A stretch of DNA of 64,000 nt from Coniella vitis (GCA_011317545.1 WUJK01000001.1:2399001-2463000), one strand, 5' to 3'. Positions 12,438 through 23,776 are shown, counted from the stretch's first letter. Numbers and translations: made by a program. The notes: generated from the letters alone by a model not told the origin.

Positions 12438-13881
12438 CTAGCGATCCAGCTCATCCAGGGGCATTTCGGCGTTATCGTGGCCCACAATGGACTCTGCAGT
12501 CTTCCAAATTTGCAAAACATTGTCTTCGGCAGCACTGGCAACAAGCCAAGGCTCGTTGGGGTTCCAGCTGAAGTCGGCCAAATGATTAGTGTGACCGCCG
12601 TGCATGAAAAGCCTGTATATACATGTCAGTTATGGTTACCGAAAACACAGGTGTAAATGGTGCCGCAAAACACTCACAGCTCTGGAGGACCGTCCTCGGC
12701 ATCCTCTGGGGTTTGCTCCTCGCCAATCCGCGCCAGGTCCCAGAAGATGATACGGCGGTCATAACTCGCACTGCCCAAGATGCCCACCTCTTGCGGGTGC
12801 CACGCGAGCGATGTCACGGCATCCTGGTGACCCTCGAGCGTGTGAACCTTCTCCTTGGCATTTCGTATGTCCCAGATGCCGATCGTCTTGTCGGCCGAAG
12901 CCGTGGCGATGAGGAACTCGGAGCCGGGGTTGAAGGCGAGGGCGTTGAGAGCGTCGCTGTGGCCGCCCTTGACGACCAAGGCAGAGCGGCTGTCGTCGGC
13001 CTGGCGCGTGTCGAGAATTTGCAGGGTGAGATCGTCTGACACGGTACCGATAAAGTTCTTTGCGACTGGGTGGTACTGCACATCGTTGACAATTGAGTGG
13101 TGGTGCGTAAAGGTGCGCGAGGGAGTAACGCGCTTTCCACTAGCCGTGTTCAGGTCCCTATATGGTAAAGAAGAGACACAGGTCAGTTTATGGACGGTGC
13201 AGAGATCCATTCTCGCCACAGACGGACTTACCACAGACGAACAGTCGTGTCCTCACTGCCAGAGACGAGCCATCCCTTCTCATGCTTGCTCCAGTCCAAG
13301 CCAAAGCCCTCCTTTTCATGGCCCACGAGCTCGAGGTCCGGATTGGAGGTGCCAGCGGCAGTGGGCATGGAGCTGTGCTTTGTGCGGTTGAAGATGAGAA
13401 TGCGGCCATCAACACACAGCGTGGCAATCATGTCGGGGTTCTGGGGCTGGTAGCGGGCCTTGTTGACCTCGCCTGGATGGTCAATCTTTTGCACAATGTT
13501 CATCTTGATGGCGGCCACCTCTTGGCCGTACCCGCCAATCTCGCCACGGTCCTCGTCATAGCTGGCGGCATTGGGCTCGGTCGGCTTGGGGATCTGGACC
13601 TCGGCAATCTGCAGATAGTTGGGCGCATTGGAGGACGTGTGGGTGCCAAGCAGCAGGCGGTGGACTCTGTAGTTCTTGCCCTCGGGTTCCTTGACGTCGG
13701 GGAACCACTGCGTCGTCAGCGTGGGCCAGTCGAGCGCGCTGCTGAGGATCATGTCGTAGAGAAAGGGCGAGTTCTTCTTCCATGTCTTGTATTCTTCGTT
13801 GATGGCCTTGTGCTCCTGGTGCGCATCCTCGTCGTATTCCATATCGACGTCGACGTCCTCGACAGCTGCAGCAGGCGCCAT
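12438..13881 (-). CDS. HAT2: Histone acetyltransferase type B subunit 2 (RbAp46/48-like WD40 protein)
   Basis: The three exons are 13232-13881, 12678-13157 and 12438-12612, giving 434 residues. Introns of 74 and 65 nt have GTAAG and GTGAGT donors, and both split codons in phase 2. The N-terminal helix and H4-binding segment are visible (INEEYKTWKKNSPFLYDMI, then SSALDWPTLTTQWFPD). A seven-bladed WD40 propeller follows, with repeats ending in VRLWD, IGIWDIR, IIFWDLARIG and LQIWK. Typical family signatures are THHHSIVNDVQYHPVAKNFI and LLFMHGGHTNHLADFSWNPN. The family binds histone H4 with the HAT1 catalytic subunit to acetylate newly made H4, and its members also serve as CAF-1 or HDAC-complex subunits. 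Length and domain order match fungal homologues, and I see no damage. The ATG at 13881 opens MAPAAAVEDV; an in-frame ATG at 14004 would add leader-like sequence and was not chosen. Confidence 0.95.
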
Positions 13882-14636
13882 GGCGATATCGACCGATGGC
13901 AGTTGCGCAATGTTGTAGAAGGCAGAAAGAGAGGAAGAGGGTGGCGAAGAAGGAGAGGAGAGGAGGTTTCCAGGGAGGAAGCCAGTGCTTTGAGACAGCT
14001 GCAATTGGGCTGGTGTGTGTGGGCAAGAGAGTTATTCGCTCGAGTGGTTGAATTGGGCGCAAAGCGAGCGACAAGCTTGAAAGGATGAGGTTGTGTCGGT
14101 TCTACTCAAACAGACGGCAACGCGCCCGGGACGCGTTGAGTGGAAAAGTGGGGGCGCGGCCGGCAGAATTTCTGGCAGGGATCAGGCTGATGTCAAGTGT
14201 CGGAAAAAATGGGGCCGACAGCCTGCCGAGGTCGGGCCGACGACATGGACGGATTGCAAGCAAACAACACCAAGCGGCCGGATCACGATCACGGCCAGTT
14301 TTGGAACGAATCGAAAAATTGACGATGCTACATGGCATAGCACTTTGTGTCTAGACTTTGAACAGGCCTGTATGCTCCAAAAAGTCCGTATAAATGGGGT
14401 TGAACAGTATTGCTCAAATTCTTGTGCACTCCCTCTGCTCGCCAGCTGTCAACCCACGATAGCATCCCCAGCCCACAGCCTCCCACCTGCTCAAAACTGC
14501 CCTCTTCCCACTTCACGAAGCACTCCTTCAACACAAAACCACCTGGCAAAAATCAGCCACTCTATAGAATGCGTCCAAAACACCATCAATCAATTCCCGA
14601 GATGCCAACGCAAGAGCCATATCTTGCAGAAAACGC
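13882..14636. other. HAT2 upstream region
   Basis: Promoter and 5' UTR space of HAT2 (minus strand). It is CT/GA-rich next to the start codon, then of ordinary composition. No coding frame here is convincing. Confidence 0.5.
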
Positions 14637-14643
14637 AAAAAAA
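14637..14643 (-). terminator. Oligo-T Pol III-type terminator
   Basis: Seven consecutive T on the minus strand, 25 nt after the B-box-like sequence. This is the expected RNA polymerase III stop for the transcript annotated at 14644-14803. Confidence 0.55.
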
Positions 14644-14803
14644 TATATGTGCCCCTAGGTCCGATCTGGGATCGAACCGACGCCTCCTCTCCCTCGTTAC
14701 TGGGTTTCCCCAGTAGCGAGCCACCCACTGACACTACTCCCGAAGAGGACCACAAGGAAACGCAGATTGATCCAGCGTCTTAGACCACTGTGCCATTGTG
14801 GAT
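14644..14803 (-). ncRNA. Candidate Pol III-transcribed, tRNA-related structured RNA
   Basis: On the minus strand this block has an A-box-like sequence (TGGCACAGTGGTCTAAGACG, about 14776-14795). The D-region of Leu-type tRNAs is similar. A perfect B box (GGTTCGATCCC, 14668-14678) and a T7 stop follow. A TATAAA lies about 28-33 nt upstream of the inferred 5' end. Three helices can be drawn: CCACAA with TTGTGG (14796-14801 and 14750-14755), GGTCC with GGACC closing the second half, and a long hairpin (14693-14720) with a GAAA tetraloop interrupted by one C/A mismatch. It is not a canonical tRNA. The nucleotides after the T-arm do not pair with the 5' end, the T-stem is poor, and A and B boxes are about 100 nt apart. 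It could be a tRNA-derived element, a tRNA relic, or an undescribed Pol III RNA. Confidence 0.5.
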
Positions 14804-14830
14804 TTGGTATTTGCAACTCTGTTCTTCGGG

Positions 14831-14836
14831 TTTATA
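14831..14836 (-). promoter_or_regulatory. TATA box of the candidate Pol III gene
   Basis: TATAAA on the minus strand, embedded in the palindrome GGGTTTATAAACCC (14829-14842). It is spaced about 30 nt from the inferred start of the tRNA-related RNA, as in fungal U6 and other TATA-containing Pol III genes. Confidence 0.4.
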
Positions 14837-15092
14837 AACCCATCCTTTGGAGAGGGGTGGTGGCAGGGGAGGGTGTACGTATAGATGAGGCCATCTCTCC
14901 CCCCCTCTCCTCCTGACACCCGCCGGTATGGCACGCTGGTGGTGGTGCTTACCTCTAGCACTGCTAGAGATTCTGATGCCCTGCTCCCGCGTTGCTGCTC
15001 TTCTCGTGGTGTTTTCAACCTCGATGGCAACTGGCATCCTCCACACGAGGACTCCGTCTCCCTGCCTTCTTTTCCCTTCACTTTCGTTTCCT

Positions 15093-16425
15093 TCACTCTT
15101 GATTCCCCATTCGCACAAGATCATTTTCATCCTTTGCTTCCACCTCGCCAATACCCACCCCGCCCGCGTCCGTTTCCCTCCTCAACACCGCAAACGTCAA
15201 CCACCGCTTTCTCTCACCAGGATCCTCGATCCCGCGATCCCACACCCACTCCCGCTCAACGCCATCACAATCCCTCTCCCAGATCCTCTCCACCTCCAGG
15301 CCCACGGCCTTCAACTTGCCCTCACGAAAGAACTCTCTCATTGCCCACCGGCCCGAGTGAAACCCCGCCACACACCAACACCGCGCCTCGGGCGCCTCCT
15401 CTTTGCTCTTGAGAAACCACTCTATCGACGCGAGCAGGTTCGCGTGCTGCCATGGCATCCACAGGCAGTCGCAGACAAAGACACGGTCAAAGGCATGATG
15501 GTTCGCTTCGCTGATGAGCGGTGGAGCCATCGTCGTCGCCGTCGTCGTGGTCGTCGAGGATGTCGCACTCGGTGAAAGCTCACCCCATGCGTGGCCCTCG
15601 ACCAGCACGTCACCCGCGACACTGCCCAGCGGGGAGAATTCGGCCTTGACGTTGCGCTCCGCGTTGGCTCGCAGATTCGATATCACAGCGGGCGCGGGGT
15701 AATCTGTCATGGCAACACGGCGAGCACCCAGCAGCGCGGCCAGGAGCGAGGGCAGTGCTGTGCCGGCGCCAAGCTCAATGGTTGCGAGATTGGAAATGTC
15801 AAAGTCTGTCAGGGGAGGGCCGAGGGGACTTGTGAGGGTTGGTATGGATGATGATGGTGATGAGAACGAAGAAGAGGAAGTGTTGCGGCGGGCTGTCTGG
15901 CCCTCGAGCGTGCCTGCTTCGACAAACTCGGCAAGAAGCAACGAGGCGTTCCAGAGGTAGTGGCTGAAGAGCTCTCTATCCTTGTCACCCTCTGGATCTG
16001 CCATGCTGATGTGCAGCGGCTTGGGCAGATGGGGGGATGTGTACAGCAGAGCGTGGTCGGCATCGCCGTCTGGGAGGGGCAGTTGTTAGCCATCTGACGG
16101 GACCTTGACTGAGTGACTGACTGAGTAATTGGATTCACAGTCACACAGCTCAAGTTGTGGATAACGACATTATCCCAAGCCCCATCCCCCACTGCACTCA
16201 TGGCAGTCAGAAGCACACAAAGGCCCAAGCGTATACAATACGAATTCAAAGAACCAAAAGGAACAGCGGCCAAGAGAGCAGCCAAAAAAAAAAAAAAAAA
16301 AAAAAAAAAGACTTACGCAAATTCAAGGTATCATCCCGAAACACGACCCCGAGCGAGTCTCCGAAAAAGTCCTCCGGGTCTTCAGCCGGACCGCCGGCCG
16401 GCGTCAAGCGCAGAGCCAACGACAT
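15093..16425 (-). CDS. EFM7: EFM7-type protein N-terminal and lysine methyltransferase (eEF1A)
   Basis: The two exons are 16317-16425 and 15093-16069, giving 361 residues. The 247-nt intron has a GTAAGT donor followed almost at once by a 26-nt T run. The protein is a seven-beta-strand class I methyltransferase. Exon 1 ends in the family-typical DSLGVVFRDDTLNL, exon 2 opens HGDADHALLYTSPHLPKPLH, and LFSHYLWNASLLLAEFVE follows. The SAM-binding motif is ELGAGTALPSLLAALLGA (from about residue 135), then VAMTDYPAPAVISNLRAN and VFVCDCLWMPWQHANLL. The family (formerly called nicotinamide N-methyltransferase-like Nnt1) methylates the N-terminus and adjacent lysine of elongation factor 1-alpha in the cytosol. 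Two low-complexity Ser/Thr insertions (about residues 98-119 and 205-220) are unusual but do not interrupt the core motifs. The start at 16425 is required to supply the conserved N-terminal block. Confidence 0.9.
16284..16309. repeat. A26 homopolymer inside the EFM7 intron
   Basis: Twenty-six consecutive A on the + strand, that is T26 in the pre-mRNA, starting within a few nucleotides of the intron's GTAAGT donor. Confidence 0.95.
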
Positions 16426-18008
16426 GCTTTCTCCTCTACCTTTTTTGTCTCTCCCTCTTTCTCTTTCCCTACAGCCAGACGAAGGGGCCTGCGATGAGAG
16501 ACTTTCGCACTATGGCACACAAGGCTAACGCAGAGCACGGCAACCGAACTCGGGGCCCAACACCCCAGAGCCAAAAAAGATCCCCACAGCAAAACTCGTT
16601 CCTGCCAATCACCGTTCCGCAGTTGCTTGTCACAGCCAAAGGGGACCCGGCTACCGTTTCCCCCCCCCCCCTAAAAATTGGGGGTTCTCGCACCAGCGCG
16701 GAAACGCAGTGCCCAAGGGGAAGTGGGAAAGCGAATCAGACGCTAGGGGGGATGCGTGGCGCAGACCAACGCCCTACCGGAATGATTTTGTCTGGGGGTT
16801 GGGTGGTTGGACAGGCGAATCGACGATGCATACACGTGGGTTGCAAGGTAGGTCAGACCTGAAGGCAAGCCCGCGGCGCATAAGAAGGGTTAAATGAAAT
16901 GCAAGGTCCAGCCAATGGAAACGCACTTCGCCTCGTATATTTGTGTGTGTGTGTGTGTGTGTGTGCAGAATGTATGTAAGACTGGATGGGCATGAGACTA
17001 TCTATGTATGTCGTCAGCATGGGCACTTATCGAGGGACACGTTTTCTGCTTATATTGCTACTTTGCGGTTGACTGCTATTCGACCAAAGTACAACAGAGT
17101 GTGGACCCCTAGCAAGACAAACAGGTAGAGTACGAGATCAGCATGCATACCCCCAGCCTGGAAAGAGACTTGCACACTCGCGGACTATTTTTGGCAACGC
17201 TTTTGTCCTGGTCCGTTCCTGGTTCCTGAAAAGGCGATGGGCCGCCGAGACGTGCAGTCCTGCCGTGCAAGCAGTGTCAAAACGAGGTCATGTATTGCGC
17301 CCACAGCGTGCTGTCATTTGTCAGTGCTGGCTTTCTATTTCGGTGCAGGGCGTTGCTGGGCTTGTCCGTGGCTTGTGGCGCACTGAGAAAACTCGGATGG
17401 TGATGGATTGAATGTCAGTATGGGATGCAGTGGGTGAGACGTTCACAGGGTTGGGGTTATTCTCTCCCGAGCCTTTTGCCAAGTCAGCATCCCCTGCTTA
17501 CCCAAGCACGGCCTCGATTCGCTTACATAATGCCAAAGAATGTGCTTACCAAATCACAATCCACATCCACGCTCAAAAGGCCGGACTTTACATCTGGGCA
17601 CCCGTTGGTCCACTCAGCCTTGTCCTCGCGGTCGGGGAGCGATAAGTACTATGCACGGCATCTATTCGGCCTTCGGAAGACCGACGCCTTGGTCACCACG
17701 TCTGACGGGGCATGTGATGCGTGTGCTCTTCGGAGCGTAGAAGTGGCCACTGGCCAGAGGTGGTACACTCCTCTGCGTTTCTGATTTATGAAGCAGAAGA
17801 AAGAGCGAGAAGAGATGCGGCAAGTTGGGCAAACAACGGGAAGATCAGTTTAGAATTTCAGGTTGGTTCCATTCGCCAAGTACTCCTCTTCTACGTTGCT
17901 GTGCTAACATCAGGCGCAGATCGGGGACAAACAACAGCAATAAGAAGAAGAAGACGAAGCAGAAGAAGAGTGTGCAAGAGGCTTGCAACCAGTCATACAT
18001 CGGTAGCC
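16426..18008. other. Divergent promoter region EFM7 / CMD-like gene
   Basis: 1.6 kb between two divergently transcribed genes. It holds a C10 run near 16661-16671 and a (TG)12 microsatellite at 16942-16965. The rest has no supported gene. Confidence 0.5.
16942..16965. repeat. (TG)12 microsatellite
   Basis: Twelve uninterrupted TG units in the divergent intergenic region. Confidence 0.95.
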
Positions 18009-18905
18009 ATGACCTCTTGCGAGCCACGGCCCGTCTTTGCGCCAGAACACCTCGACACCCTCCGCAGCCAGTCTGACCTGCCCGATGATGTGTGGTACTT
18101 GGTCGTTGCGACCGCGCTCTGCGTCCTCAACCGCCCAGAGGACATCCAGACCGTCTACACCCACGCGGTGGGCGCCGGCCACGCCAAGCTTGGCGTCCCC
18201 AACGGTGTGGCCCAGCCCGACACTGAGCAGCAAAGAATCGCCCGTCGACTCCGCGAGGCTCTGCTCAAAGTCTCGGCTATAGGTGGCCTGCCCAAGGTAT
18301 GTTCCTCCTCCCTCCCTTTTTTTTTTTCTTTTTTCTTTTTTTTTTTTTTTTTTTTTACCAAATCTCCCTCTTCTCACGCACAAAAGAAGGGTCACTCGCT
18401 GACCGCCAAACCAACCGCCCAAGCATACAGACCATCAACGCTCTGCAGGAACTGAAAAAGGTTGTCCCAGCCCATCTCGCCGACGAGCCCGACGCGCCGT
18501 CCTCGCCCACGGGACGGCGCCAAGACCTGCACGAGACGACGACGACGACGGCCGCCGCGGCCAACACAGCGCGCGTGCTGCAGCGCGGGCGCGCCTTCTT
18601 TGACAAGTGCTATGGCAAAGTGGCCCAGCGGGTCATGTCCTCGCTGGACCACTGTGGGACGCCCGACTTGGGCCTCGTCGTCCGGCTGACATATGGCTAC
18701 GTGCTGAGCCCGACGACGGTTCTGTCCGAGGCCGAGACGTCCTTTGTCATGATTGCAGGCCTGGTGCCCCAGGATGTAAGTTTTCGGGCCGTTTTCTTTC
18801 TTTCTTTTTTTTGACGCTCTTTCTTGTTAGCACAAAACAGGGTAAGGGCATGGAGGGTGGATCGGGGCGGTGCGCCAACAATCTGCAGCAAGTGAGACCA
18901 TGGAG

Positions 18906-18936
<31 letters not shown>

Positions 18937-19165
18937 GCAGAGGCGAACTAACGCGCCCGCTGCTGGCACACAATCACAGGTCAACCCCCAACTCAAAGGC
19001 CACCTCAAGGGTGCGCTGAATGGCGGAGCGGGCGTGGAGCAGGTACGAGCAGTGAGACAACTGGCCATTCACGTGTGCGAGGCTGCCGGCATGAGGGTCT
19101 TGTCGTCGCTGGCGAGGGGAGATGGGGGTGGGTGGGGATGGAGGAGCCCAGTGCAGGACTTGTGA
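18009..19165 (+). CDS. Carboxymuconolactone decarboxylase (CMD)/AhpD-like domain protein
   Basis: The three exons are 18009-18296, 18431-18775 and 18980-19165, giving 272 residues. Introns of 134 and 204 nt are phase 0; the first contains long T runs and the second a (CA)n tract. The protein is alpha-helical. Family-like signatures are SDLPDDVWYLVVATALCVLN, ARRLREALLKVSAIGGLPK joined to TINALQELKK, and SEAETSFVMIAGLVPQD joined to VNPQLKGHLKGALNGGAG. The last matches the CMD core, where a helix ending in H..AL.NGA carries the active-site region. No CxxC pair is visible, so peroxidase-type AhpD chemistry is unlikely. Some fungal relatives are peroxisomal, but this model ends VQDL and lacks a PTS1, so location is open. 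The N-terminus has no clear targeting signal. Exon 3 could be extended or altered by an undetected intron. Confidence 0.8.
18912..18936. repeat. (AC)n microsatellite in intron 2 of the CMD-like gene
   Basis: About twelve AC units lie inside the 204-nt intron, between donor and acceptor. Confidence 0.9.
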
Positions 19166-19466
19166 GGTCCAGGGCAAGCGCCGGTGAAGTGAGTGCGTGA
19201 GTGTGAGAGTGTTGTGTTGTGTGTGTGTATATGGATGTATTGGATTTGTGTGTATGTGCACGAGCCAAAAGTCAACTTCGTTGAGCGACAGCCAGCCAGC
19301 CAGCGAAAGACGGGGTGGACTGATGCTGCCAGGGAATGGGTCGACACGAACGTGGCCTGACCTGAAAACTGCCGAGAAGAAAGCAGACGGACCCGTCTTC
19401 CAAATGGCCCGCTGGTGAAGCTCCTTCGAGTCCGTCCGTCCTCGTACATGTCTTGGCACATCCAGC

Positions 19467-19507
<41 letters not shown>

Positions 19508-20159
19508 GGCGGGCGGAGAAGCCAGGCTGTCTGTCGGCCTCGCTGGCCTGACCTACATCGAAAACGAAATGACTTGAAAAAAGTATGGCCTGACTCTAAG
19601 GCTGCTGTTCCATGTCTTGACTGGCGCCTGCACACCCCCCCCCCCCATCTTCCCAGGGCCTGGCCTGAGGCTTGCTCCGCTCCTGGGGAGACAGACGGTG
19701 GAGCGGAATGAGCGCCGCCCGTTCAGTCTAGTGGGAGAAAAGGGCCACATTGAGCCATGCAAGCCGTCCGGTTGTGGTAGGCGGGGGGGGGGGGCGTCGG
19801 CGGCGGGTTGCTGATGGGCTAGGCCAGGGCTTTCCAGGGCGCGCTGCGAGTGTGGCGGCCAGCCAATCGAAAAAAGGGGATGGGGTGGTCACGATGACCT
19901 CTTTTTGGGGGAGGGAGGGGAGGGGTTACAACGAACGCGCCCCCGTAACCGGGGACTGCGTGATTGGTCCTGGGAAAAAAAAAAAAAAAGAATTGAGGCT
20001 CAAAAATTGCCGATAGTCTGGAAGGGGGAGGGGCCGGGGAAGAAAAAGGATTGCAGGAAAAAATCCTTCCTGGCGGCCGCTCCTAGTTAACTCCAGTCGT
20101 CTCCATGTCCGAGTTGCATCGCGCCCTTAGTGCAATCCTTCCAGTTCCGGTGTTGTTGC
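19166..20159. other. 3' flank of CMD-like gene and start of gene-poor block
   Basis: Contains a (GA)n run at 19472-19503, C and G homopolymers at 19636-19646 and 19782-19793, and an A run at 19975-19989. No coding region was recognised. Confidence 0.5.
19472..19503. repeat. (GA)n microsatellite
   Basis: An uninterrupted GA run of about 16 units. Confidence 0.95.
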
Positions 20160-20394
20160 CATGTACAGGCTCACCACACTCTCGCTTGGGCGCGAAATTG
20201 TTTGCAGCCTGCATGACCGTGCAAGCCGATCTCTTTTTTTGTGCTTATTCTTCCTTCTCCCCCTCCGGGCGAGCAACACAGGGCGGGCGGGTGGCTAGCC
20301 AGAAGCGAGCGTCATCTATGTGGATGTCCAGAACAAGACTGGGCTCGTGCCACTCATGGAGCCGGCCGAGAAGTTCGACTTGCAGGTAGGTTGT
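20160..20394 (+). other. Possible coding fragment or gene relic
   Basis: An ATG at 20160 opens MYRLTTLSLGREIV..., and at about 20311-20394 a second segment reads VIYVDVQNKTGLVPL then MEPAEKFDLQ, directly followed by a GTAGGT donor-like site. Joining them over a short intron (donor GTGCAA near 20218, acceptor CCAG near 20302) keeps one frame. The two segments read much more like real protein than their surroundings. I do not recognise a family and found no credible downstream exon, so this may be a small gene, a truncated relic, or chance. Confidence 0.25.
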
Positions 20395-22937
20395 CATTTG
20401 GGGCAACAGCGTCGTTCCAAGGGTAGCAGAAACTGGTTTTGATGCGTTATGGTGGTAAGCCCGCCGCCAATGACTGGTGAACCACATGATACGAAATCAA
20501 GTCTCTTGGCGGTTAGGCAGTGAACATTCACGTTCATATTCTCCCGGGGGGGTGGTAGAAGGTGGAAGGAAGGAGGAAAGCAGGAGACGACGACAAACAG
20601 AAAAGAAAGTGACTCCTTTTTTTTTAAACCAAGTATTTGCACTAGACTCCCATACTGCTTCTTTGGTGTTTTATTTATATTTGTTTTTATTTTTATTTTA
20701 TTTTTCAACCTGATGAATACGAGGCCCAACAAACCGGCACCTCCCCGTGCAGATATGATCAATATATATGTGCTGTAAATCTGACCCTCCGACATGCTGT
20801 AAGGACGATGTCGCCTGGCATTGTATTGCTATGAAGTGATGCTTGGGGGTGTTTTTTTCTTCTTCTTTTTCTTTTTCTACTGTCGATAAGTGGCGGCGCG
20901 CCTTGTAGCCAATTGTTTGTGGGTGTGGTGTGCTCTGTCCACGGTTTGAGTACATTCAACAAGACAAACTCTACTTACTATACATGGCTGTGTACATGTA
21001 AGGTACAGAGGCATAATGGCTGTCTGTTATACGCGGTAGTGCGAGAACGAGAAAGTATAGTTTGGTCCACGTGGGGAGACCGACATGAAATAAAAAGAAA
21101 GATCGTGCATGAGTGCGCATGGAACCATTGATGATGATGATGATGCCCTCGCTCGCACGCACTCGGACACACAAGAAGAAATCAAAGTGCAAGTAACATC
21201 GCCGGATTCCTCATGTTTCTGTTGATGGCGTTGGGGGGAAAGAAAAAAAAAAGAAGAAGAAAGGAAGAAAAAAAAGAAGTGACGACAAGCCCTCAAGGCG
21301 GCGGGCAAGAAGGAGGGAGGCGGCGCAGAGCACACTCTACGTGGGCCTATACCAGAGGGAAGAATATGCCGCGTATGGCTGGGTGGCTGGCTTACATATA
21401 GGGCAGCCACCGCCAGAGGATATTGGCATGAAATATTGAGTAGAGTCAAACAAAAAGCCTCTGGGCAGTGCCGTGACAGCGGCAGTGTACTGCATAGTGT
21501 GAGCAAGCAAGCAAGAACACGCAGAAGTGAACCAGGAGAGCAGCTGTGAGGAGAAGAACACATCAGCTCTTACAGACGGACAAGGAGTAGAATGGGAATT
21601 CGGATAAGGCGATGAAGCGACACAGACCATTTCGTGCTGTGGTGATTACTTGTTCAACTCGACGTCGAATTACAACGCGAAGGGGACTTGGAGAAGTACA
21701 CAAGTCCCGTAAATACACTTTTGTACGTGTCTTTCTCTGCCGTGGTAACTAACTACAAGTATATATCCGCGGACTTTAGGCCAGTTGATACCTTCACGGG
21801 CACGGCAGACAAGCGCGGCAAGAAGTAAGTACCTGTGAACTTGTGAGTCCATAGCTGGTAAAGTACTATACAAATATATAACAGAACCGGTAAATTATAA
21901 GGGACGTTGATTAATCGCCGTCCTCGCAATGCCTTCCTCTTTGAACCTGGTCGCCCTCCTTCTGTCTACACCTGGTCCATTGTCTTCGTTTGCATTGCCG
22001 GCAACACGTATCTGCGTACATTGCGGGATAACAGAGAAGAAAAAAAAGAAAAGGAAGACTTGTGTGTTCTATGCATAATGTTGGTGCTGTCTCTCGCAAC
22101 CATGACCCGTTTGGGTCTTTACCAGAGACACGAGCGGTAATCTCCTTTGCTGCAGGTCGAACCTCTTCGTTTCCCTTTCTGAGGATACGAACGACACATG
22201 AATGGGGTAAAAAGTTCCGACTGTCCGTGTCCAAGCACGGCAATCGATACTTTGCTGCAGGCGTGATGTGACGTGCTCAAACTGGGGCTGGTATGCTACG
22301 CGAACATTTGGATAGAGAGTATCATCCATTGATGCCACCCGGGCCCCCAAGCAAAGCAGACACACACACACGTCACGTTACACGACTGGGCTTGTGAGCC
22401 GAGAGAGTGGGAAGCAGCGCGAGTGAGCAGACTTGTGTGTGTTGTCACAAGAGACACACAAGCGCTTCTCATCTTTCCCTTTTGCCTCTTTGCCCCTTGT
22501 CCCGCAGGGGGAGCGGGAAGGTTAAAGCTACCATGCTGTCGGTGTCGGGGTCTTTTCCCTTCTTGGGTATTGTTTCTTTTTTTTCTGCATTCTTCTTCTG
22601 CTTCTGCTTCTGCTTCTGCTTCTTATTCTTCTTCTTCGTTTTCCGAGTGCCGCGGCTGGGCCACATCCAAGGTGCGAGAGGAGAGTGAAGAAGAGAACAA
22701 ACAAGAAACATGAAATCGCTTGTTCCAGGCATTTTGCGTTCTCGTTAAAAAGCCACACGACCCATGTGCTATGTATGTAGTCAGTAGGCTTTTCCTATGG
22801 ACAGCACTGCTGTCTCCCCCGCAAGTAATAAGCAGTGAGATGGCCCAATTCCTGTCCTCGTGCCCCTCGGGACGGAGGTGTTTTCCTGCTTGGGCCGCTG
22901 GCGCCGCGGCGGGTATGTACTATGCTGTACTATGCTG

Positions 22938-23005
22938 TACTATCTATGTATGTCTACTATCTATGTATGTCTACTATCTATGTATGTCTACTATCTATGT
23001 ATGTC
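22938..23005. repeat. Four perfect copies of a 17-bp tandem repeat
   Basis: The unit TACTATCTATGTATGTC is repeated four times without change, preceded by three copies of a related 10-mer (TACTATGCTG-like, 22910-22940). Confidence 0.95.
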
Positions 23006-23724
23006 CTCTAACCCAGCCCAGCCCAGCGCAGCCCAGGTCCCCCTCCGGAAAGAGGAAGGACAGCGAAACTGTCAAACCCTCGGAGAGATGGGCCTCGGAA
23101 GCGCTCATGTCCGAGCCTGCACGATGCAGCTAGCACCCGTTCCAGAAGGGCCAAGACTTGGATTTGGGGGAGAAGCGAGAGGAACTGCACCATGTACATG
23201 TCGTGGGAAAAAGAAAAAAGGGAAATGCCCGCGCGTTTTGGTTGGCTGCTAAGCGGGCAGAGCGGGCGGTTTCCTCCTGTAGCGTGCCATGATATTTCCA
23301 TGCAGGCCCTCCTTTTTTTGATACACACAGGTTCCTCTTGTTCATGTCACTTGCTGTACAACACAAAGAGTACGGCATGGGGAACTGGTGGGTGGAGGGC
23401 GTGCCAGAGCGCCGGGTCGATGGCGTTCCTTTTTTCTTTTTTTTTCTTCTTCTTTTTTTCAACCCTTTATTTTTATCCTTTTTTTCTTTTCTTCTCTCTG
23501 CTCTGGTTGGCTCTTCCACACGCACCCACCCATACACCGAGAAACCCTTTTCAAAGGAATGATTGACCCTTTGCCACTTGATAGGGCGCCAACTTGAAGA
23601 CCTGGAGTGTGTGTGTGATCGATCAAAATATTCTAGCATGTCTGAGATCTTGACAAGTACACTCGGCCATCTTCTCTTTTTCGTCTCCGGTGTCAGCAAG
23701 GCAAAGAAAGGGCAAGGATTTTTT

Positions 23725-23730
<6 letters not shown>

Positions 23731-23774
<44 letters not shown>
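23731..23774. repeat. (GA)22 microsatellite
   Basis: An uninterrupted GA run following a T/A tract. Confidence 0.95.

Positions 23775-23776
<2 letters not shown>

Noticed and set aside
14644..14803. A standard intron-containing tRNA-Leu or tRNA-Ser
   Set aside because: The D-region resembles Leu tRNA and a B box is present. The acceptor halves do not pair, the T-stem is broken, and no anticodon stem with a closing 3' half follows.
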